Below, piece after piece: positions 20,759-30,231 of a stretch of DNA of 64,000 nucleotides. Within the stretch, counting starts at the first letter, position 1, and each line of letters opens with the position of its first letter. The notes beneath the pieces were generated by a model. The model was given only the letters and a program-made list of their open reading frames with translations. It did not search any database and was not told the origin of the DNA. Source of the stretch: Colwellia sp. (lineage in GTDB: Bacteria > Pseudomonadota > Gammaproteobacteria > Enterobacterales > Alteromonadaceae); NCBI GenBank assembly GCA_013215385.1, contig JABSOY010000009.1:1-64000 (forward strand). Direction: 5' to 3'. Made by a program: the position numbers and the translations under genes.

Positions 20759-22330
20759 TTAAGTTTTATGATTAACTAATTGCCACAGGATGGGCAGTAA
20801 ATCACCCGCCAACATGCCGATTTTACCATGGTTTTGAGCAATAATATCAGCTGCTTTGCCATGAATATAGACAGCGAGACGAGTTGCATTGATTAAGTCC
20901 ACTGATTCTATATTATTTTGATGCTTTGTCTGCATCAATAATGCGCCAATAACGCCCGATAAAACATCTCCCATGCCACCACTTGCCATCCCTGAGTTGC
21001 CGGTATTATTTATCCAAACTGTTTCTCCATCACTGATCAAACTTCCTGATCCTTTTAGCACGCAAATACAATGAAACTGTTTGGCTATTTGTTTTACGGC
21101 TGCGAACCTGTCTTGTTCGATTTCTGCAACAGAACAAGCTAATAAAGCAGCGGCTTCACCTGGATGAGGAGTACAAACCCACTGTCGTTCATGCGCAGAT
21201 GAAAAGGATATTTTTTTTCTGGCTAAAAGCTGCAAACCATCAGCGTCAATTACGCAGGGTTTATTTTGTTTAAGTACTAAATCAAATAAACTTTCTGCCC
21301 AGCTGTCTTTACCTAAACCTGGGCCTAAAATGTAAAGTTTTGCTTTTGCAAATGCTGGTGCATGGCTTAATAATTCAGTATGACTCGGGGCTATCATTAA
21401 TTCAGGTCGCCCATTAGCAACTAAAAGGGTACTTTGTTGATGACAACAAACACTCACGAGCGCGGCACCACAACGCAAGGCGCCTTCGGCTGCCAAACGT
21501 ATCGCCCCAGCAAAACCTTGGTTGCCGCCCACAGCCATTAATAAACCAATATTGCCTTTATGACTCGCTGCGGCTCTAACGGGTAAATATTGTAAAACTT
21601 TCGAACCTTCAATAATAACCTTGCTTGTCACTTGTTGATTAAATGAGTTGCCAAGTATTAAGTCAGCAAAATATAATTTCCCGATATAATTTGCCGCTTG
21701 TCCAGTCAGTAACCCTTGTTTAATCGCGATGAAAGTTACTGTGGTATCGGCTATCACAGCGAAAGAGGTTATCACTCCCGTGTTTGCGCATAACCCTGAA
21801 GGAATGTCGACAGAAACAATAGCAGCTGCATGTTTATTCATCGCCAGCACTAGCTCATGTAACTCGGCCGGCATGCTCCCTTTAAAACCGATACCAAATA
21901 TTGCATCAACAATAATATCAGGATTAAAAGCATTAATTTCGGCTGAGCTTTCACTTCCTCTATTAATTATACCTATATTATAAGGAATATTTTCGAGTGC
22001 GATTAAATCCGCATACGCTTGCTTGGCATCACCTTTTAGCGCTTCCAATGCTTCGGTTTGTATCAGTTGTACTTGCCAGTTTGCTTGTAGCGCAAGGCGA
22101 GCCACAACAAAACCATCGCCAGCATTATTACCTTTACCACAAACGACAAGGAGTTTTTTATAGCTCGGATACTCTTTTTGCATGTGTTGAAAAATGGCCG
22201 AGCCCGCACTTTTCATTAATGAATACATATCAATATTTTGTAATGACGCAACTTTAGCTTCATTTTCTAACACTTGCTTCGCAGAAAAAGCGGCTTGTGG
22301 TAAACTTGCCTCAAATAACTTTACATTCAT
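20759..22330 (-). CDS. nnr: Bifunctional NAD(P)H-hydrate epimerase / ADP-dependent dehydratase
   Basis: The enzyme repairs hydrated NAD(P)H. The N-terminal half is the YjeF epimerase domain (VVCGKGNNAGDGFVVAR near residue 70, DAIFGIGFKG, SVDIPSGL). The C-terminal half is the ribokinase-like dehydratase (LGPGLGKDSW, DADGLQLL, TPHPGEAAALL, SGMASGGMGDVLSG). I use the ATG at 22330 with AGGTG six bases upstream; an in-frame GTG three codons earlier is part of that site. It faces queG across about 60 bases, as in E. coli. Confidence 0.95.
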   Translation of the reverse strand: MNVKLFEASLPQAAFSAKQVLENEAKVASLQNIDMYSLMKSAGSAIFQHMQKEYPSYKKLLVVCGKGNNAGDGFVVARLALQANWQVQLIQTEALEALKGDAKQAYADLIALENIPYNIGIINRGSESSAEINAFNPDIIVDAIFGIGFKGSMPAELHELVLAMNKHAAAIVSVDIPSGLCANTGVITSFAVIADTTVTFIAIKQGLLTGQAANYIGKLYFADLILGNSFNQQVTSKVIIEGSKVLQYLPVRAAASHKGNIGLLMAVGGNQGFAGAIRLAAEGALRCGAALVSVCCHQQSTLLVANGRPELMIAPSHTELLSHAPAFAKAKLYILGPGLGKDSWAESLFDLVLKQNKPCVIDADGLQLLARKKISFSSAHERQWVCTPHPGEAAALLACSVAEIEQDRFAAVKQIAKQFHCICVLKGSGSLISDGETVWINNTGNSGMASGGMGDVLSGVIGALLMQTKHQNNIESVDLINATRLAVYIHGKAADIIAQNHGKIGMLAGDLLPILWQLVNHKT

Positions 22331-22391
22331 TATTTTCACCTAGCGCATTACGCTACTATTCATTTAATTTGCTTATGATAACTTTTCAATT

Positions 22392-23552
22392 ATGACCTCA
22401 ACCCAGATAAACTATCAAGAATTAGCCGAAAAAATTAAACTTTGGGGGCAAGAATTAGGTTTCTCTCAAGTCGGCTTTAGTGATATTGACTTATCAAGCC
22501 ATGAGCAAGCATTAACACTGTGGTTAGAGAATAATTATCATGGTGAAATGGATTACATGGCAAAGCATGGCTTAATGCGCGCGCGCGCTCAAGAACTCGT
22601 CGAAGGTACGACTCGGGTGATCAGCGTACGTATGGATTATTTGCCTACCGATGCAAAATTTGCCCGCACACTTAAACAGAAAGATCATGCCTATATAAGT
22701 CGTTATGCGTTAGGGCGTGATTATCACAAATTAATTCGTAAACGCCTTAAGCAACTTGGCGATAAAATAAGTGAATATTGTGAAAACTTTAACTTTCGCC
22801 CCTTTGTTGATTCTGCGCCTATTTTGGAACGCCCTTTAGCCGAAAAAGCCGGTTTAGGTTGGGTAGGTAAACATTCTTTATTGATTAATAAAAATGCCGG
22901 TTCGTGGTTTTTTCTCGGTGAGCTTTTAGTTGATATTCCCTTACCAATCAATGAAAAATCGACTAATGAATGTGGCAATTGTGTTTCTTGTATAAAAATT
23001 TGTCCTACTCAGGCTATCGTGGCCCCTTATGTTGTCGATGCTCGTCGTTGTATTTCTTATTTAACCATTGAATTAAGAGATGCTATTCCTGAAGAATTTA
23101 GGCCCTTGATTGGTAATAGAATATACGGTTGTGATGATTGCCAGTTAATTTGTCCGTGGAATAAATTTGCAAAAATAACCGCTGAAGACGATTTTTCTCC
23201 ACGGCAAAGTTTCGATGATGTTGAATTACTCACTTTGTTTAATTGGGACGAAAAGTCTTTTCTTAGCAAAACCGAAGGCTCAGCGATTCGGCGTATTGGT
23301 TTTCAGAGTTGGCAACGTAATATTGCTGTTGCGCTAGGGAATGCGTCTTACAACGAAGCGAATATACAAGCTTTAAAGCATAACTTACCAAACGCTCAAG
23401 CTATGGTGGCAGAACACATTGAATGGGCAATCGCTCAGCAACTGACGAAACTTGCCGCCATAACGAAACAGCAAGCACAACAAGAAAAAAACCAACGCTT
23501 AACCGCTCGCTTAATTCGTAGTGTTGAAAAAGGCTTACCCCGTGATGCTTAA
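22392..23552 (+). CDS. queG: Epoxyqueuosine reductase QueG
   Basis: QueG reduces epoxyqueuosine to queuosine in tRNA, the last step of Q biosynthesis. It is cobalamin- and iron-sulfur-dependent. Two 4Fe-4S cysteine sets are visible: CGNCVSCIKICP near residue 195 and CDDCQLICPWNKFA near residue 250. The N-terminal domain carries YGLGRDYHKLI-like and SAPILERPLAEKAGLGWVGK segments, the family signature. The length of 386 residues is normal. It is divergent from nnr and ends two bases before the convergent receiver-TPR gene. Confidence 0.95.
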   Translation: MTSTQINYQELAEKIKLWGQELGFSQVGFSDIDLSSHEQALTLWLENNYHGEMDYMAKHGLMRARAQELVEGTTRVISVRMDYLPTDAKFARTLKQKDHAYISRYALGRDYHKLIRKRLKQLGDKISEYCENFNFRPFVDSAPILERPLAEKAGLGWVGKHSLLINKNAGSWFFLGELLVDIPLPINEKSTNECGNCVSCIKICPTQAIVAPYVVDARRCISYLTIELRDAIPEEFRPLIGNRIYGCDDCQLICPWNKFAKITAEDDFSPRQSFDDVELLTLFNWDEKSFLSKTEGSAIRRIGFQSWQRNIAVALGNASYNEANIQALKHNLPNAQAMVAEHIEWAIAQQLTKLAAITKQQAQQEKNQRLTARLIRSVEKGLPRDA

Positions 23553-23554
23553 AT

Positions 23555-25207
23555 TTAGTGCTCAGTGTGTTCTGCACTAGTCCATTTAAGGTTTAGCTTT
23601 TCAATAGCAGCTAAACCACTCCCTTTAACTTTTGACGATAACAGCATTTCTATTGCGTCATCACCCAGTTTTTTATGTTCAGCCGCAAATTCATTACTTT
23701 GTTTTATCATGATCAATATCTTTAACAGACTCATGGTTAATTTAATGTTATTGGGTGTTAAGCGTAATGCTTGTTCGATAGCATCGAGTGCGGGCTGCAT
23801 ACGCTTTTTCTCAAAATGTTCTGTTGCCATCTCACTCAGTTGTTTTGGAGTGAAATTAATCTCTGCACGTTCAATCGTTTCTTGTTCTATATATTTATTG
23901 ATTACTTGGCTTGTTAGTGAATCACCAGACACTTGATTACGAATTACATCTAACATTTTTATCGCTTCTTCACGCATACCTAATTCATGAAACACTTTCA
24001 CTTTATCTAAGTTGTCTTCAATTTGTGTCGAAGCTTTTAAATTCACGTGATTTTCAACAAGATCTGTGGCTTTGTCACTTTGCTCACGAACATTATATAA
24101 ACGCGCCTTTACTACGAGTAATTGCTGTTTAAACTCATCATCTTCACCGTAGTCACTCTCTAACTGATGAATATATTTATCGGTTTGTAATAATACTTTG
24201 CTTGAGCGTTCATCGGTGATCGCATTGGCTAAATCAATACCTGAGCGAATGACATTCAGAGTGAGTGCTGGAGAATCATGAATTGAATTTTTAGCTTGCT
24301 GAGCAATATTACGAGTGGCGATGTATTGCCCTTCATGGTCGTGATTTAAACGCGCAAGGTCCCATGATTTTTTATTACGCTCAATATTTCTAGGCGACAA
24401 AGCCGTCGCTTTTTTAATTTCGTCATACGCGCAATCGTATTGCTCTTGTTCTATATAGTATTGCGCTAATAGATCATGTACACCAAAACGAGTTTCGGGC
24501 TTTTTAACGAGTTTCTCAAGTAAAGCGTGAATTTCATCAATACGTCCTTGCTTTAATAATGATTTAACATAGCCTAAATAAACCCACGCATATTTATAGC
24601 TTGTGAGTAATTCTTGGAAAAAGCTTTCGGCTGTTTTGAATTCCAACAGATTCAATAACGATTCACCCTTCATACGCATAATATTTGGGTGATATTTTGC
24701 TAAGCTATTATCAAGTAAATATCGGTCGGCAAAATAGACCGCTTTAGAATAGTTTTTTGTATCAATAGCACGATAAAGATTAAAGAGCTGTTTTTTAGTT
24801 TGTAAGGTATGAATAAGGCGTTCTTGTACTTTTTTATAGGCTAAAGGTTTCACCCAAAAGTCATCAGGCTGCAATTCTACAATAGAGTTAACCAAAGCTT
24901 CGCTGGTTTCAGTACTCAAGAAAATCAAGACGGTAGTTTTATTAACATAGCCTTTGAACTTTAATTCTTCGAGTAAATGAAAACCGTCTTTATCGCTATT
25001 AACATTAAATGAACAAATTACCACATGAAACTTGGTTTTTTCACAAAAACGTACACCATAATAAGCATTTTCAGTACATTTTACATACTGGATACCTAAA
25101 TCGCGCAACGCACTTTTTAAAGTGTCGTGCACTAAAAGGTTATCGTCTATTAATAATACTTTAAGCTGAGAAAAATCATCCAGTTCATTTTTTTCAGTAA
25201 TTTCCAT
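23555..25207 (-). CDS. TPR protein with a degenerate response-regulator receiver domain
   Basis: Residues 14-130 form a CheY-like receiver: the acidic pair is present (LLIDDN, residues 21-22) and so is the C-terminal lysine (WVKPL, residue 120). At the phospho-acceptor place the sequence reads VVICSFNV, with Ser66 (codon TCA) where related proteins have Asp in CDFN. The rest, about 420 residues, is helical with recognisable TPR units (for example ALDAIEQALRLTPNNIKL near the end). The start codon directly abuts the stop of the DUF1289 gene, so the two are translationally linked. It probably acts as a phosphorylation-independent scaffold partner of the membrane protein at 25426, which is inference. 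Confidence 0.85.
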   Translation of the reverse strand: MEITEKNELDDFSQLKVLLIDDNLLVHDTLKSALRDLGIQYVKCTENAYYGVRFCEKTKFHVVICSFNVNSDKDGFHLLEELKFKGYVNKTTVLIFLSTETSEALVNSIVELQPDDFWVKPLAYKKVQERLIHTLQTKKQLFNLYRAIDTKNYSKAVYFADRYLLDNSLAKYHPNIMRMKGESLLNLLEFKTAESFFQELLTSYKYAWVYLGYVKSLLKQGRIDEIHALLEKLVKKPETRFGVHDLLAQYYIEQEQYDCAYDEIKKATALSPRNIERNKKSWDLARLNHDHEGQYIATRNIAQQAKNSIHDSPALTLNVIRSGIDLANAITDERSSKVLLQTDKYIHQLESDYGEDDEFKQQLLVVKARLYNVREQSDKATDLVENHVNLKASTQIEDNLDKVKVFHELGMREEAIKMLDVIRNQVSGDSLTSQVINKYIEQETIERAEINFTPKQLSEMATEHFEKKRMQPALDAIEQALRLTPNNIKLTMSLLKILIMIKQSNEFAAEHKKLGDDAIEMLLSSKVKGSGLAAIEKLNLKWTSAEHTEH

Positions 25208-25423
25208 TTAATACTTATCCTGCGATAACTTCATTTCTGTCGACTTTCTTCGTTGTTCACATAAAATGATTACTGTTTTTTTTACGCTATTTTTACAGTT
25301 TTTCCATGCAAGTATTTCATCAATATGACGAAAACACCCCATACAAATGTCATCGTTGTTTAAACAGCAGTTTCTAATACAAGGACTCGCCACTTCTATT
25401 TCTTTTTTACTATCAATATTCAT
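25208..25423 (-). CDS. DUF1289 domain protein
   Basis: The protein has 71 residues with the DUF1289 signature SPCIRNCCLNNDDICMGCFR, where four cysteines (CxxxC plus CxxC) could bind iron-sulfur or zinc, followed by the family's HIDEILAW. The biochemical role is unknown. It is sandwiched between the degenerate sensor (2 bases upstream) and the receiver-TPR gene (0 bases downstream), so all three should be one message. The basic C-terminal half is poorly conserved. Confidence 0.85.
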   Translation of the reverse strand: MNIDSKKEIEVASPCIRNCCLNNDDICMGCFRHIDEILAWKNCKNSVKKTVIILCEQRRKSTEMKLSQDKY

Positions 25424-25425
25424 TT

Positions 25426-28400
25426 TTATATTGCCTCAGCAAACTGGTTTAACAATTGTTGCTGATTTTCTAATGCTTCGAACAAACCCGATATACTGTT
25501 ATTTTCTTGCTTAAGAGCTATTTGTAATTGCTGACATAGGTCGGTAAAATTTTCAGCAGCGATAATTAAACTCACTTTAATTATCGCTGCTAATAAGCTT
25601 ATACCTTGTGAATAATTTTGCTCATTAATTGCTTGAGTTAATTCGCGCATACCTTGATTTATATCACCAATATACTCATCAAGCATTAAGACAGCTAGTT
25701 CTGCTGAACCTTGATTTTTAGCGTATTGCTCTAAATTAAATACGTGTTCTTGAACATTTTTAACTACCGGCGTTAAATCTAGTGCTGATAATACCCTGTC
25801 TAGTTTTTCACTGGCTTGTGCTGTTTCCCGTATTTGCGATGCTGGTAAAGGCGCAGGTTTGCTTTGCTTTGCTATATTTAAGCCTTTAATTTCAACAGTC
25901 TTTTCTAGTTTGGTTATCTTGCTACGTTTGGCTTTTAACCAAGGTTGCAATAAAGCAACTAATTTATCGATCTCACTTAATTTCGGTACTTCAGCGAACA
26001 ACCATTGCTCAGCAATAGCTTCGCTACTTTCTTGGATAAACTGATTCTCTGTAAAAGTAAAAATACCGCGGCGTACTCCTTTACCTACCGATAAATCTAT
26101 GCAGGGAGATTGTTCGAATTCAGTAAATATTAATAAATAACGTCCTGATTGCCAGAATTTTTCCATAGCTTGTGACTGACAAACGACTTGTACCTGCATG
26201 CCTAACCATTGTAATAGTCGGATCACACTTTGATGCTTGGCAGGTTCATGTACTGCAAATAATACTTCCACTTGTGTCGGTAAGTACTGGTGTTCGACAA
26301 GCACACTCGAGTCGAGTAGTTGATTACTCTTCGCCGGTGTTGTTAATAAAGTATGCAAAGCTTGCTGCAAGTGTGGCGTTTGCAATGGATTGGCTGCTTG
26401 TTCATACAAACCATGACGATGCAATGAGGCATTAAAACTTGGCTGTATCACAAATATTTTTGGTCGCAGGTTACTTGCCAAATTGGCTATGTGTTTGGTG
26501 AGAACATCAAGTGAAGCGACATAGCTATCACTCGCGACTAAGACGAGATCAACTTTTTTAGTTAATAACTCTTGTTCGCTTAATGGTCCTTTATCAGCAT
26601 CTATTACAACTAGGTTTTCAACTCGACCATTAGCATCGACAATCGCATCATTGACTAAAGAGCGAATATTTTCATCACTAGAAAGCACACAAATATTGGC
26701 TTGTTGTAAATCGAATATATTTACCCGACTTTGATGACTATGGTCTGAAAAAGCCAGTGGCAAGGTTAGCGACAACTGATAACCATTTGCCAGTAATTGT
26801 GCATTTTTTTCGCTAACATGTAAGGTTTTTAGTAGTACTAATAAATAAGTACTTGTATCATTTTCTGCGGTATTATCGGTAATCGTGAGTAACTCATCGA
26901 TAACATCAGGCAGTTGTGTCACTTTTTTGTGGGTAATTACAGAAAAGTCGAATCGAACGATTTGCTGCCCTTCATTCTTATCAACAACATGACTACTAAT
27001 GTGTAAACTGGCTTTAAATAAATCAGCCAGCATCAAGCGACATACTCCGTTAAACATTCGATGGAACAAGCGTAAATCTATTTTAGCTTGAGTCAATAAT
27101 TGCTTATCTTGTCGGTAAAATATTTGATTACGTTGGCAGTGCGCATCATTCATTATATTTAATAAGGCCGCATCAATTTCATGATGCAGTGCAACATCAC
27201 TGAGCTTAATTTTGGTTGATGTCGATAAAAATTCACTGCGGATTTTACTTTGGCGACACCAGTCAAAAATACGAGTTAATTGTCGATATACTTGTAAAGA
27301 AGTAACGCCTGAACCAATGGAAACACTTTGACTTTGTAACATCGTTCGCACCACCATGTTACTTAATTTGTCATTGACCTTATCTTCTAACTGGTGTTGA
27401 TGTGCTTTTTGCTCTACATTGGCAGATTTCAACTGGCAAATGCTTTCTTGTAACTGCGCTATCTCATTCATTTTTTTACTTAGTTCATCAATAGCTGTAT
27501 GTTGTTCTGTGACTTGCTGTTGATATTCTTTTTCACTATGTTCAGGCCGACTAATATTTTGCATATTATCAGCAATTCGATCGGCTACTGTTTTATTTTC
27601 ACTGCAATTAAGTTGGCAAGAGCTAAGTTTGCCTTCATTATCGCTCGATAGTTCATCAATGAATGTCGAGAGTAACTCAACACTTTCAATACCATGATGT
27701 TTTATTTTTTTCTTAAGCCTTAAAATCATACTCAATAATGACAGCAATAATAAGCCCACTATGATGATAATGGCACTTTGCATATGCTGATGGTTTAGTA
27801 TTATTTTCTGCTTTATTAACCAGTTATTTATGTTTTGAGGAACGAGATCGATTAATAAAATATTTTTCGTGCTCATAGCCGGTGTAAATTGTGAATATTC
27901 ATTAAAAAACTTTTGTAATTTTTGCTGCTGTTGCTGAATAAATTCAATATAGAGACGAGATAAACGTAACTGGCTACGCCATTTCGCCATGGTGTTTTGC
28001 TGTGAAAATAACAATTGCTCTAGCGTTATTAATTGTTGCGTTAAAACAGGTAACTCTAAACTTCTAGGATTTCTCTCAGCAAGAAATCGCGTTAAGACTT
28101 GTTTAACTTCAACACTTACATCATCAAAACCTAGAATTGAAGTGTGGAAATTTAATTGCTGAAATGCCAATAAAGCACGAATAAGTGTTTGCTGTAATTT
28201 TTCTAGTTTACTGAGTTCATTTAGTAATTTTGTGTAAGCTTTAGCACGAACTATAGTTACCTTGTCGGTTACTTTATCGTTACTAACTTGCCTTAATAGT
28301 TCATTTGTCTTGCTATGCTTATCTTTGATATCAACGGATAGCTGATCATTTAATAGTTGCAGTTGAATAATACTATTTTGTTTTAATTGATTATTTCTAT

Positions 28401-28779
28401 GATGATTCTTACTTAACGTGCCAATTATACCACTAAATTCTTTGTGCCCGACAAACATGAGATCAAGTAATGCTTTTTTATTGTCTACTAACAATGAAAT
28501 ACCATTAATTTGTTGTTGAGCTTGCTGGTAATCTACTGCTAATTTTTTTGCATTTTCTTTTTTACTTAAGTTTTCTAAGCTGAGGTAGGTGGCTAATATT
28601 TGCTTTTGTCGCTCATTTTGTTGCGTCAATAAAGGAATACTTTGACTCGTCAAGAGGGTGACTTGGTTATCTCGAACAAAAAGCATAGCAGTTAGCACAC
28701 TGATTAATAACAAGGTAAATAATACTATCCTGCTAAATCGTCCTGACAGCTGTTGAAAAAAAGGGCGAGAAGAATCCAT
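25426..28779 (-). CDS. Large membrane protein resembling a hybrid sensor kinase without phosphorylation residues
   Basis: The 1117 residues have a transmembrane helix near residues 17-35, a helical periplasmic domain, a second helix near 335-355 and a long cytoplasmic part. That part follows the layout of a BarA-like hybrid kinase: coiled coil (about 420-490), kinase-like region, two receiver-like regions (starting near ANICVLSSDE and VEVLFAVHEP) and a C-terminal helical bundle like Hpt. I find no kinase H-box, no N-box or GxGxG motif and no acceptor Asp in either receiver-like region. The Hpt-like end reads AAIIKV where AHxLKG is expected. The domain calls are by resemblance only. It is the first gene of a three-gene operon. 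Confidence 0.75.
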   Translation of the reverse strand: MDSSRPFFQQLSGRFSRIVLFTLLLISVLTAMLFVRDNQVTLLTSQSIPLLTQQNERQKQILATYLSLENLSKKENAKKLAVDYQQAQQQINGISLLVDNKKALLDLMFVGHKEFSGIIGTLSKNHHRNNQLKQNSIIQLQLLNDQLSVDIKDKHSKTNELLRQVSNDKVTDKVTIVRAKAYTKLLNELSKLEKLQQTLIRALLAFQQLNFHTSILGFDDVSVEVKQVLTRFLAERNPRSLELPVLTQQLITLEQLLFSQQNTMAKWRSQLRLSRLYIEFIQQQQQKLQKFFNEYSQFTPAMSTKNILLIDLVPQNINNWLIKQKIILNHQHMQSAIIIIVGLLLLSLLSMILRLKKKIKHHGIESVELLSTFIDELSSDNEGKLSSCQLNCSENKTVADRIADNMQNISRPEHSEKEYQQQVTEQHTAIDELSKKMNEIAQLQESICQLKSANVEQKAHQHQLEDKVNDKLSNMVVRTMLQSQSVSIGSGVTSLQVYRQLTRIFDWCRQSKIRSEFLSTSTKIKLSDVALHHEIDAALLNIMNDAHCQRNQIFYRQDKQLLTQAKIDLRLFHRMFNGVCRLMLADLFKASLHISSHVVDKNEGQQIVRFDFSVITHKKVTQLPDVIDELLTITDNTAENDTSTYLLVLLKTLHVSEKNAQLLANGYQLSLTLPLAFSDHSHQSRVNIFDLQQANICVLSSDENIRSLVNDAIVDANGRVENLVVIDADKGPLSEQELLTKKVDLVLVASDSYVASLDVLTKHIANLASNLRPKIFVIQPSFNASLHRHGLYEQAANPLQTPHLQQALHTLLTTPAKSNQLLDSSVLVEHQYLPTQVEVLFAVHEPAKHQSVIRLLQWLGMQVQVVCQSQAMEKFWQSGRYLLIFTEFEQSPCIDLSVGKGVRRGIFTFTENQFIQESSEAIAEQWLFAEVPKLSEIDKLVALLQPWLKAKRSKITKLEKTVEIKGLNIAKQSKPAPLPASQIRETAQASEKLDRVLSALDLTPVVKNVQEHVFNLEQYAKNQGSAELAVLMLDEYIGDINQGMRELTQAINEQNYSQGISLLAAIIKVSLIIAAENFTDLCQQLQIALKQENNSISGLFEALENQQQLLNQFAEAI

Positions 28780-28888
28780 ACTTGTAAGTGCCTTTGGCGG
28801 TAAATTTCTGCAAAAAGACAGTGTAGGGAATTATCACTAAGAATCAACGATTTTTAGTGTTTACCGAAAGGTTTATTAACTTAAGAGC

Positions 28889-29374
28889 TTAGGTTCTTTT
28901 TGTTACCCAAGCCCACTCCATTTCACAGACAATAGGTTGTATCTCTGACTCATCCATAATTTCGACTTTAACCATCAAACTCCCCTTTCCCCCAGCTTCT
29001 ATTAGTTTGATATCATCCTCACTTAATTTTGCCACCGCAGTTAAATTACCTTGCATTCGTCTTTGGTAATGCACTGTCATACTTTTTAACAGCGGAATAC
29101 AGCTGTCTGGCACGTTCATTCCAAAAACGATACCTGTGGCCGACTCTGCTAATAAGGCTGCTGCAATAGCATGAATACCCCCTATGTGGTTCTGTACTTT
29201 CTTTTTATTTTCGAGTGATAAGATTGTTTTAGTCGGAGAAACCGAGATGAGTTTTATTGATGATGTACCGGCAAATTTTACTTGCGAACAAAATATTTTA
29301 GTGAGCAAAAATGAACGCATACCTCGAGGCATTCTATTTACTTTATTAATTATTTTTCTAAATTTATTTGTCAT
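28889..29374 (-). CDS. DUF4442 hot-dog fold protein (thioesterase-like)
   Basis: This is a 161-residue single-domain protein. The central NHIGGIHAIAAALLAESATG is typical of DUF4442, a PaaI/YiiD-like hot-dog thioesterase relative. The Asn-His at the start of the long helix and the Glu within it are in the usual catalytic area of such folds. The substrate is unknown. The ATG at 29374 gives the conserved N-terminus. It is transcribed alone between the degenerate sensor gene and orn. Confidence 0.8.
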   Translation of the reverse strand: MTNKFRKIINKVNRMPRGMRSFLLTKIFCSQVKFAGTSSIKLISVSPTKTILSLENKKKVQNHIGGIHAIAAALLAESATGIVFGMNVPDSCIPLLKSMTVHYQRRMQGNLTAVAKLSEDDIKLIEAGGKGSLMVKVEIMDESEIQPIVCEMEWAWVTKRT

Positions 29375-29470
29375 CTGTTACACACCATAAATAATTCGGA
29401 TAAACAGTGTTGCGCAAACTGGTCAGACCTGCAAGTTCTTTTATTATTTCATTTAAGATTTGCAGCCAAA

Positions 29471-29500
29471 AACAAAAAAACGCCACTGGCGCTTTTATTT
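29471..29500 (-). terminator. Rho-independent terminator of orn
   Basis: On the minus strand a GC-rich hairpin (GCGCC-AGT-GGCG) is followed by seven T. It lies about 20 bases after the orn stop. Confidence 0.8.
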
Positions 29501-29518
29501 AATAACGGTGAACAAGGT

Positions 29519-30064
29519 TCACAGTTTAAAGAAGTGTTGTTGATACACCTTCATTTCAGCGATTGACTCTAAAATATCATCAAGGGCTAAATGAGCACCG
29601 GTTTTTACTACTTTATCTAAAACTTCTGGTTTCCAGCGGCGGGCTAGTTCTTTAACCGTACTGACATCAAGATTACGATAATGAAAGTAGTCTTCAAAGT
29701 CCGGCATATATTTATTAATAAATCGTCGGTCTTGCCCTATGCTATTACCACACATAGGTGATTTTCCTTTGGGTACATATTGTTCAACAAACTTCAACGT
29801 CGCAGCGGTTGCATCAGCTAACGAACTGACACTTTCTTGGCAACGCTTGGTTAAACCTGATTTGCCATGGTGCTCTATACACCACTCATTCATGTTATCT
29901 AACACATCGTCATTTTGATGAATGGCAAACACAGGTCCTTGAGCTAAAATATTTAATTGGCTGTCGGTGATTATGCTAGCAATCTCTAAAATCACATCAA
30001 CATCTGGCTCTAATCCTGTCATTTCCAGATCTAACCAAATTAAATTTGTGTCGCTACATGTCAT
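29519..30064 (-). CDS. orn: Oligoribonuclease
   Basis: Orn degrades 2-5 nucleotide RNAs and pGpG and belongs to the DEDDh exonucleases. The motifs are visible: [12 protein letters not shown] near residue 10, [17 protein letters not shown] near 105, and [11 protein letters not shown] near the C-terminus. The length of 181 residues is exactly typical. GGAAG precedes the ATG. It is divergent from rsgA, the conserved gammaproteobacterial arrangement. Confidence 0.97.
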   Translation of the reverse strand: MTCSDTNLIWLDLEMTGLEPDVDVILEIASIITDSQLNILAQGPVFAIHQNDDVLDNMNEWCIEHHGKSGLTKRCQESVSSLADATAATLKFVEQYVPKGKSPMCGNSIGQDRRFINKYMPDFEDYFHYRNLDVSTVKELARRWKPEVLDKVVKTGAHLALDDILESIAEMKVYQQHFFKL

Positions 30065-30231
30065 ACCGCTTCCTTAAAATGCCAATTGTTTCACTTGCTG
30101 TTACAAGTATATTAGATGAATTGTGATTTAGTCAGTATAATACGTGACAATTAACTGTGATAAAAACTTTTTGTTGCATTTTCCTTTAATAAACAATAGT
30201 GAAATATACATAATTAACATGATAAAACTGC

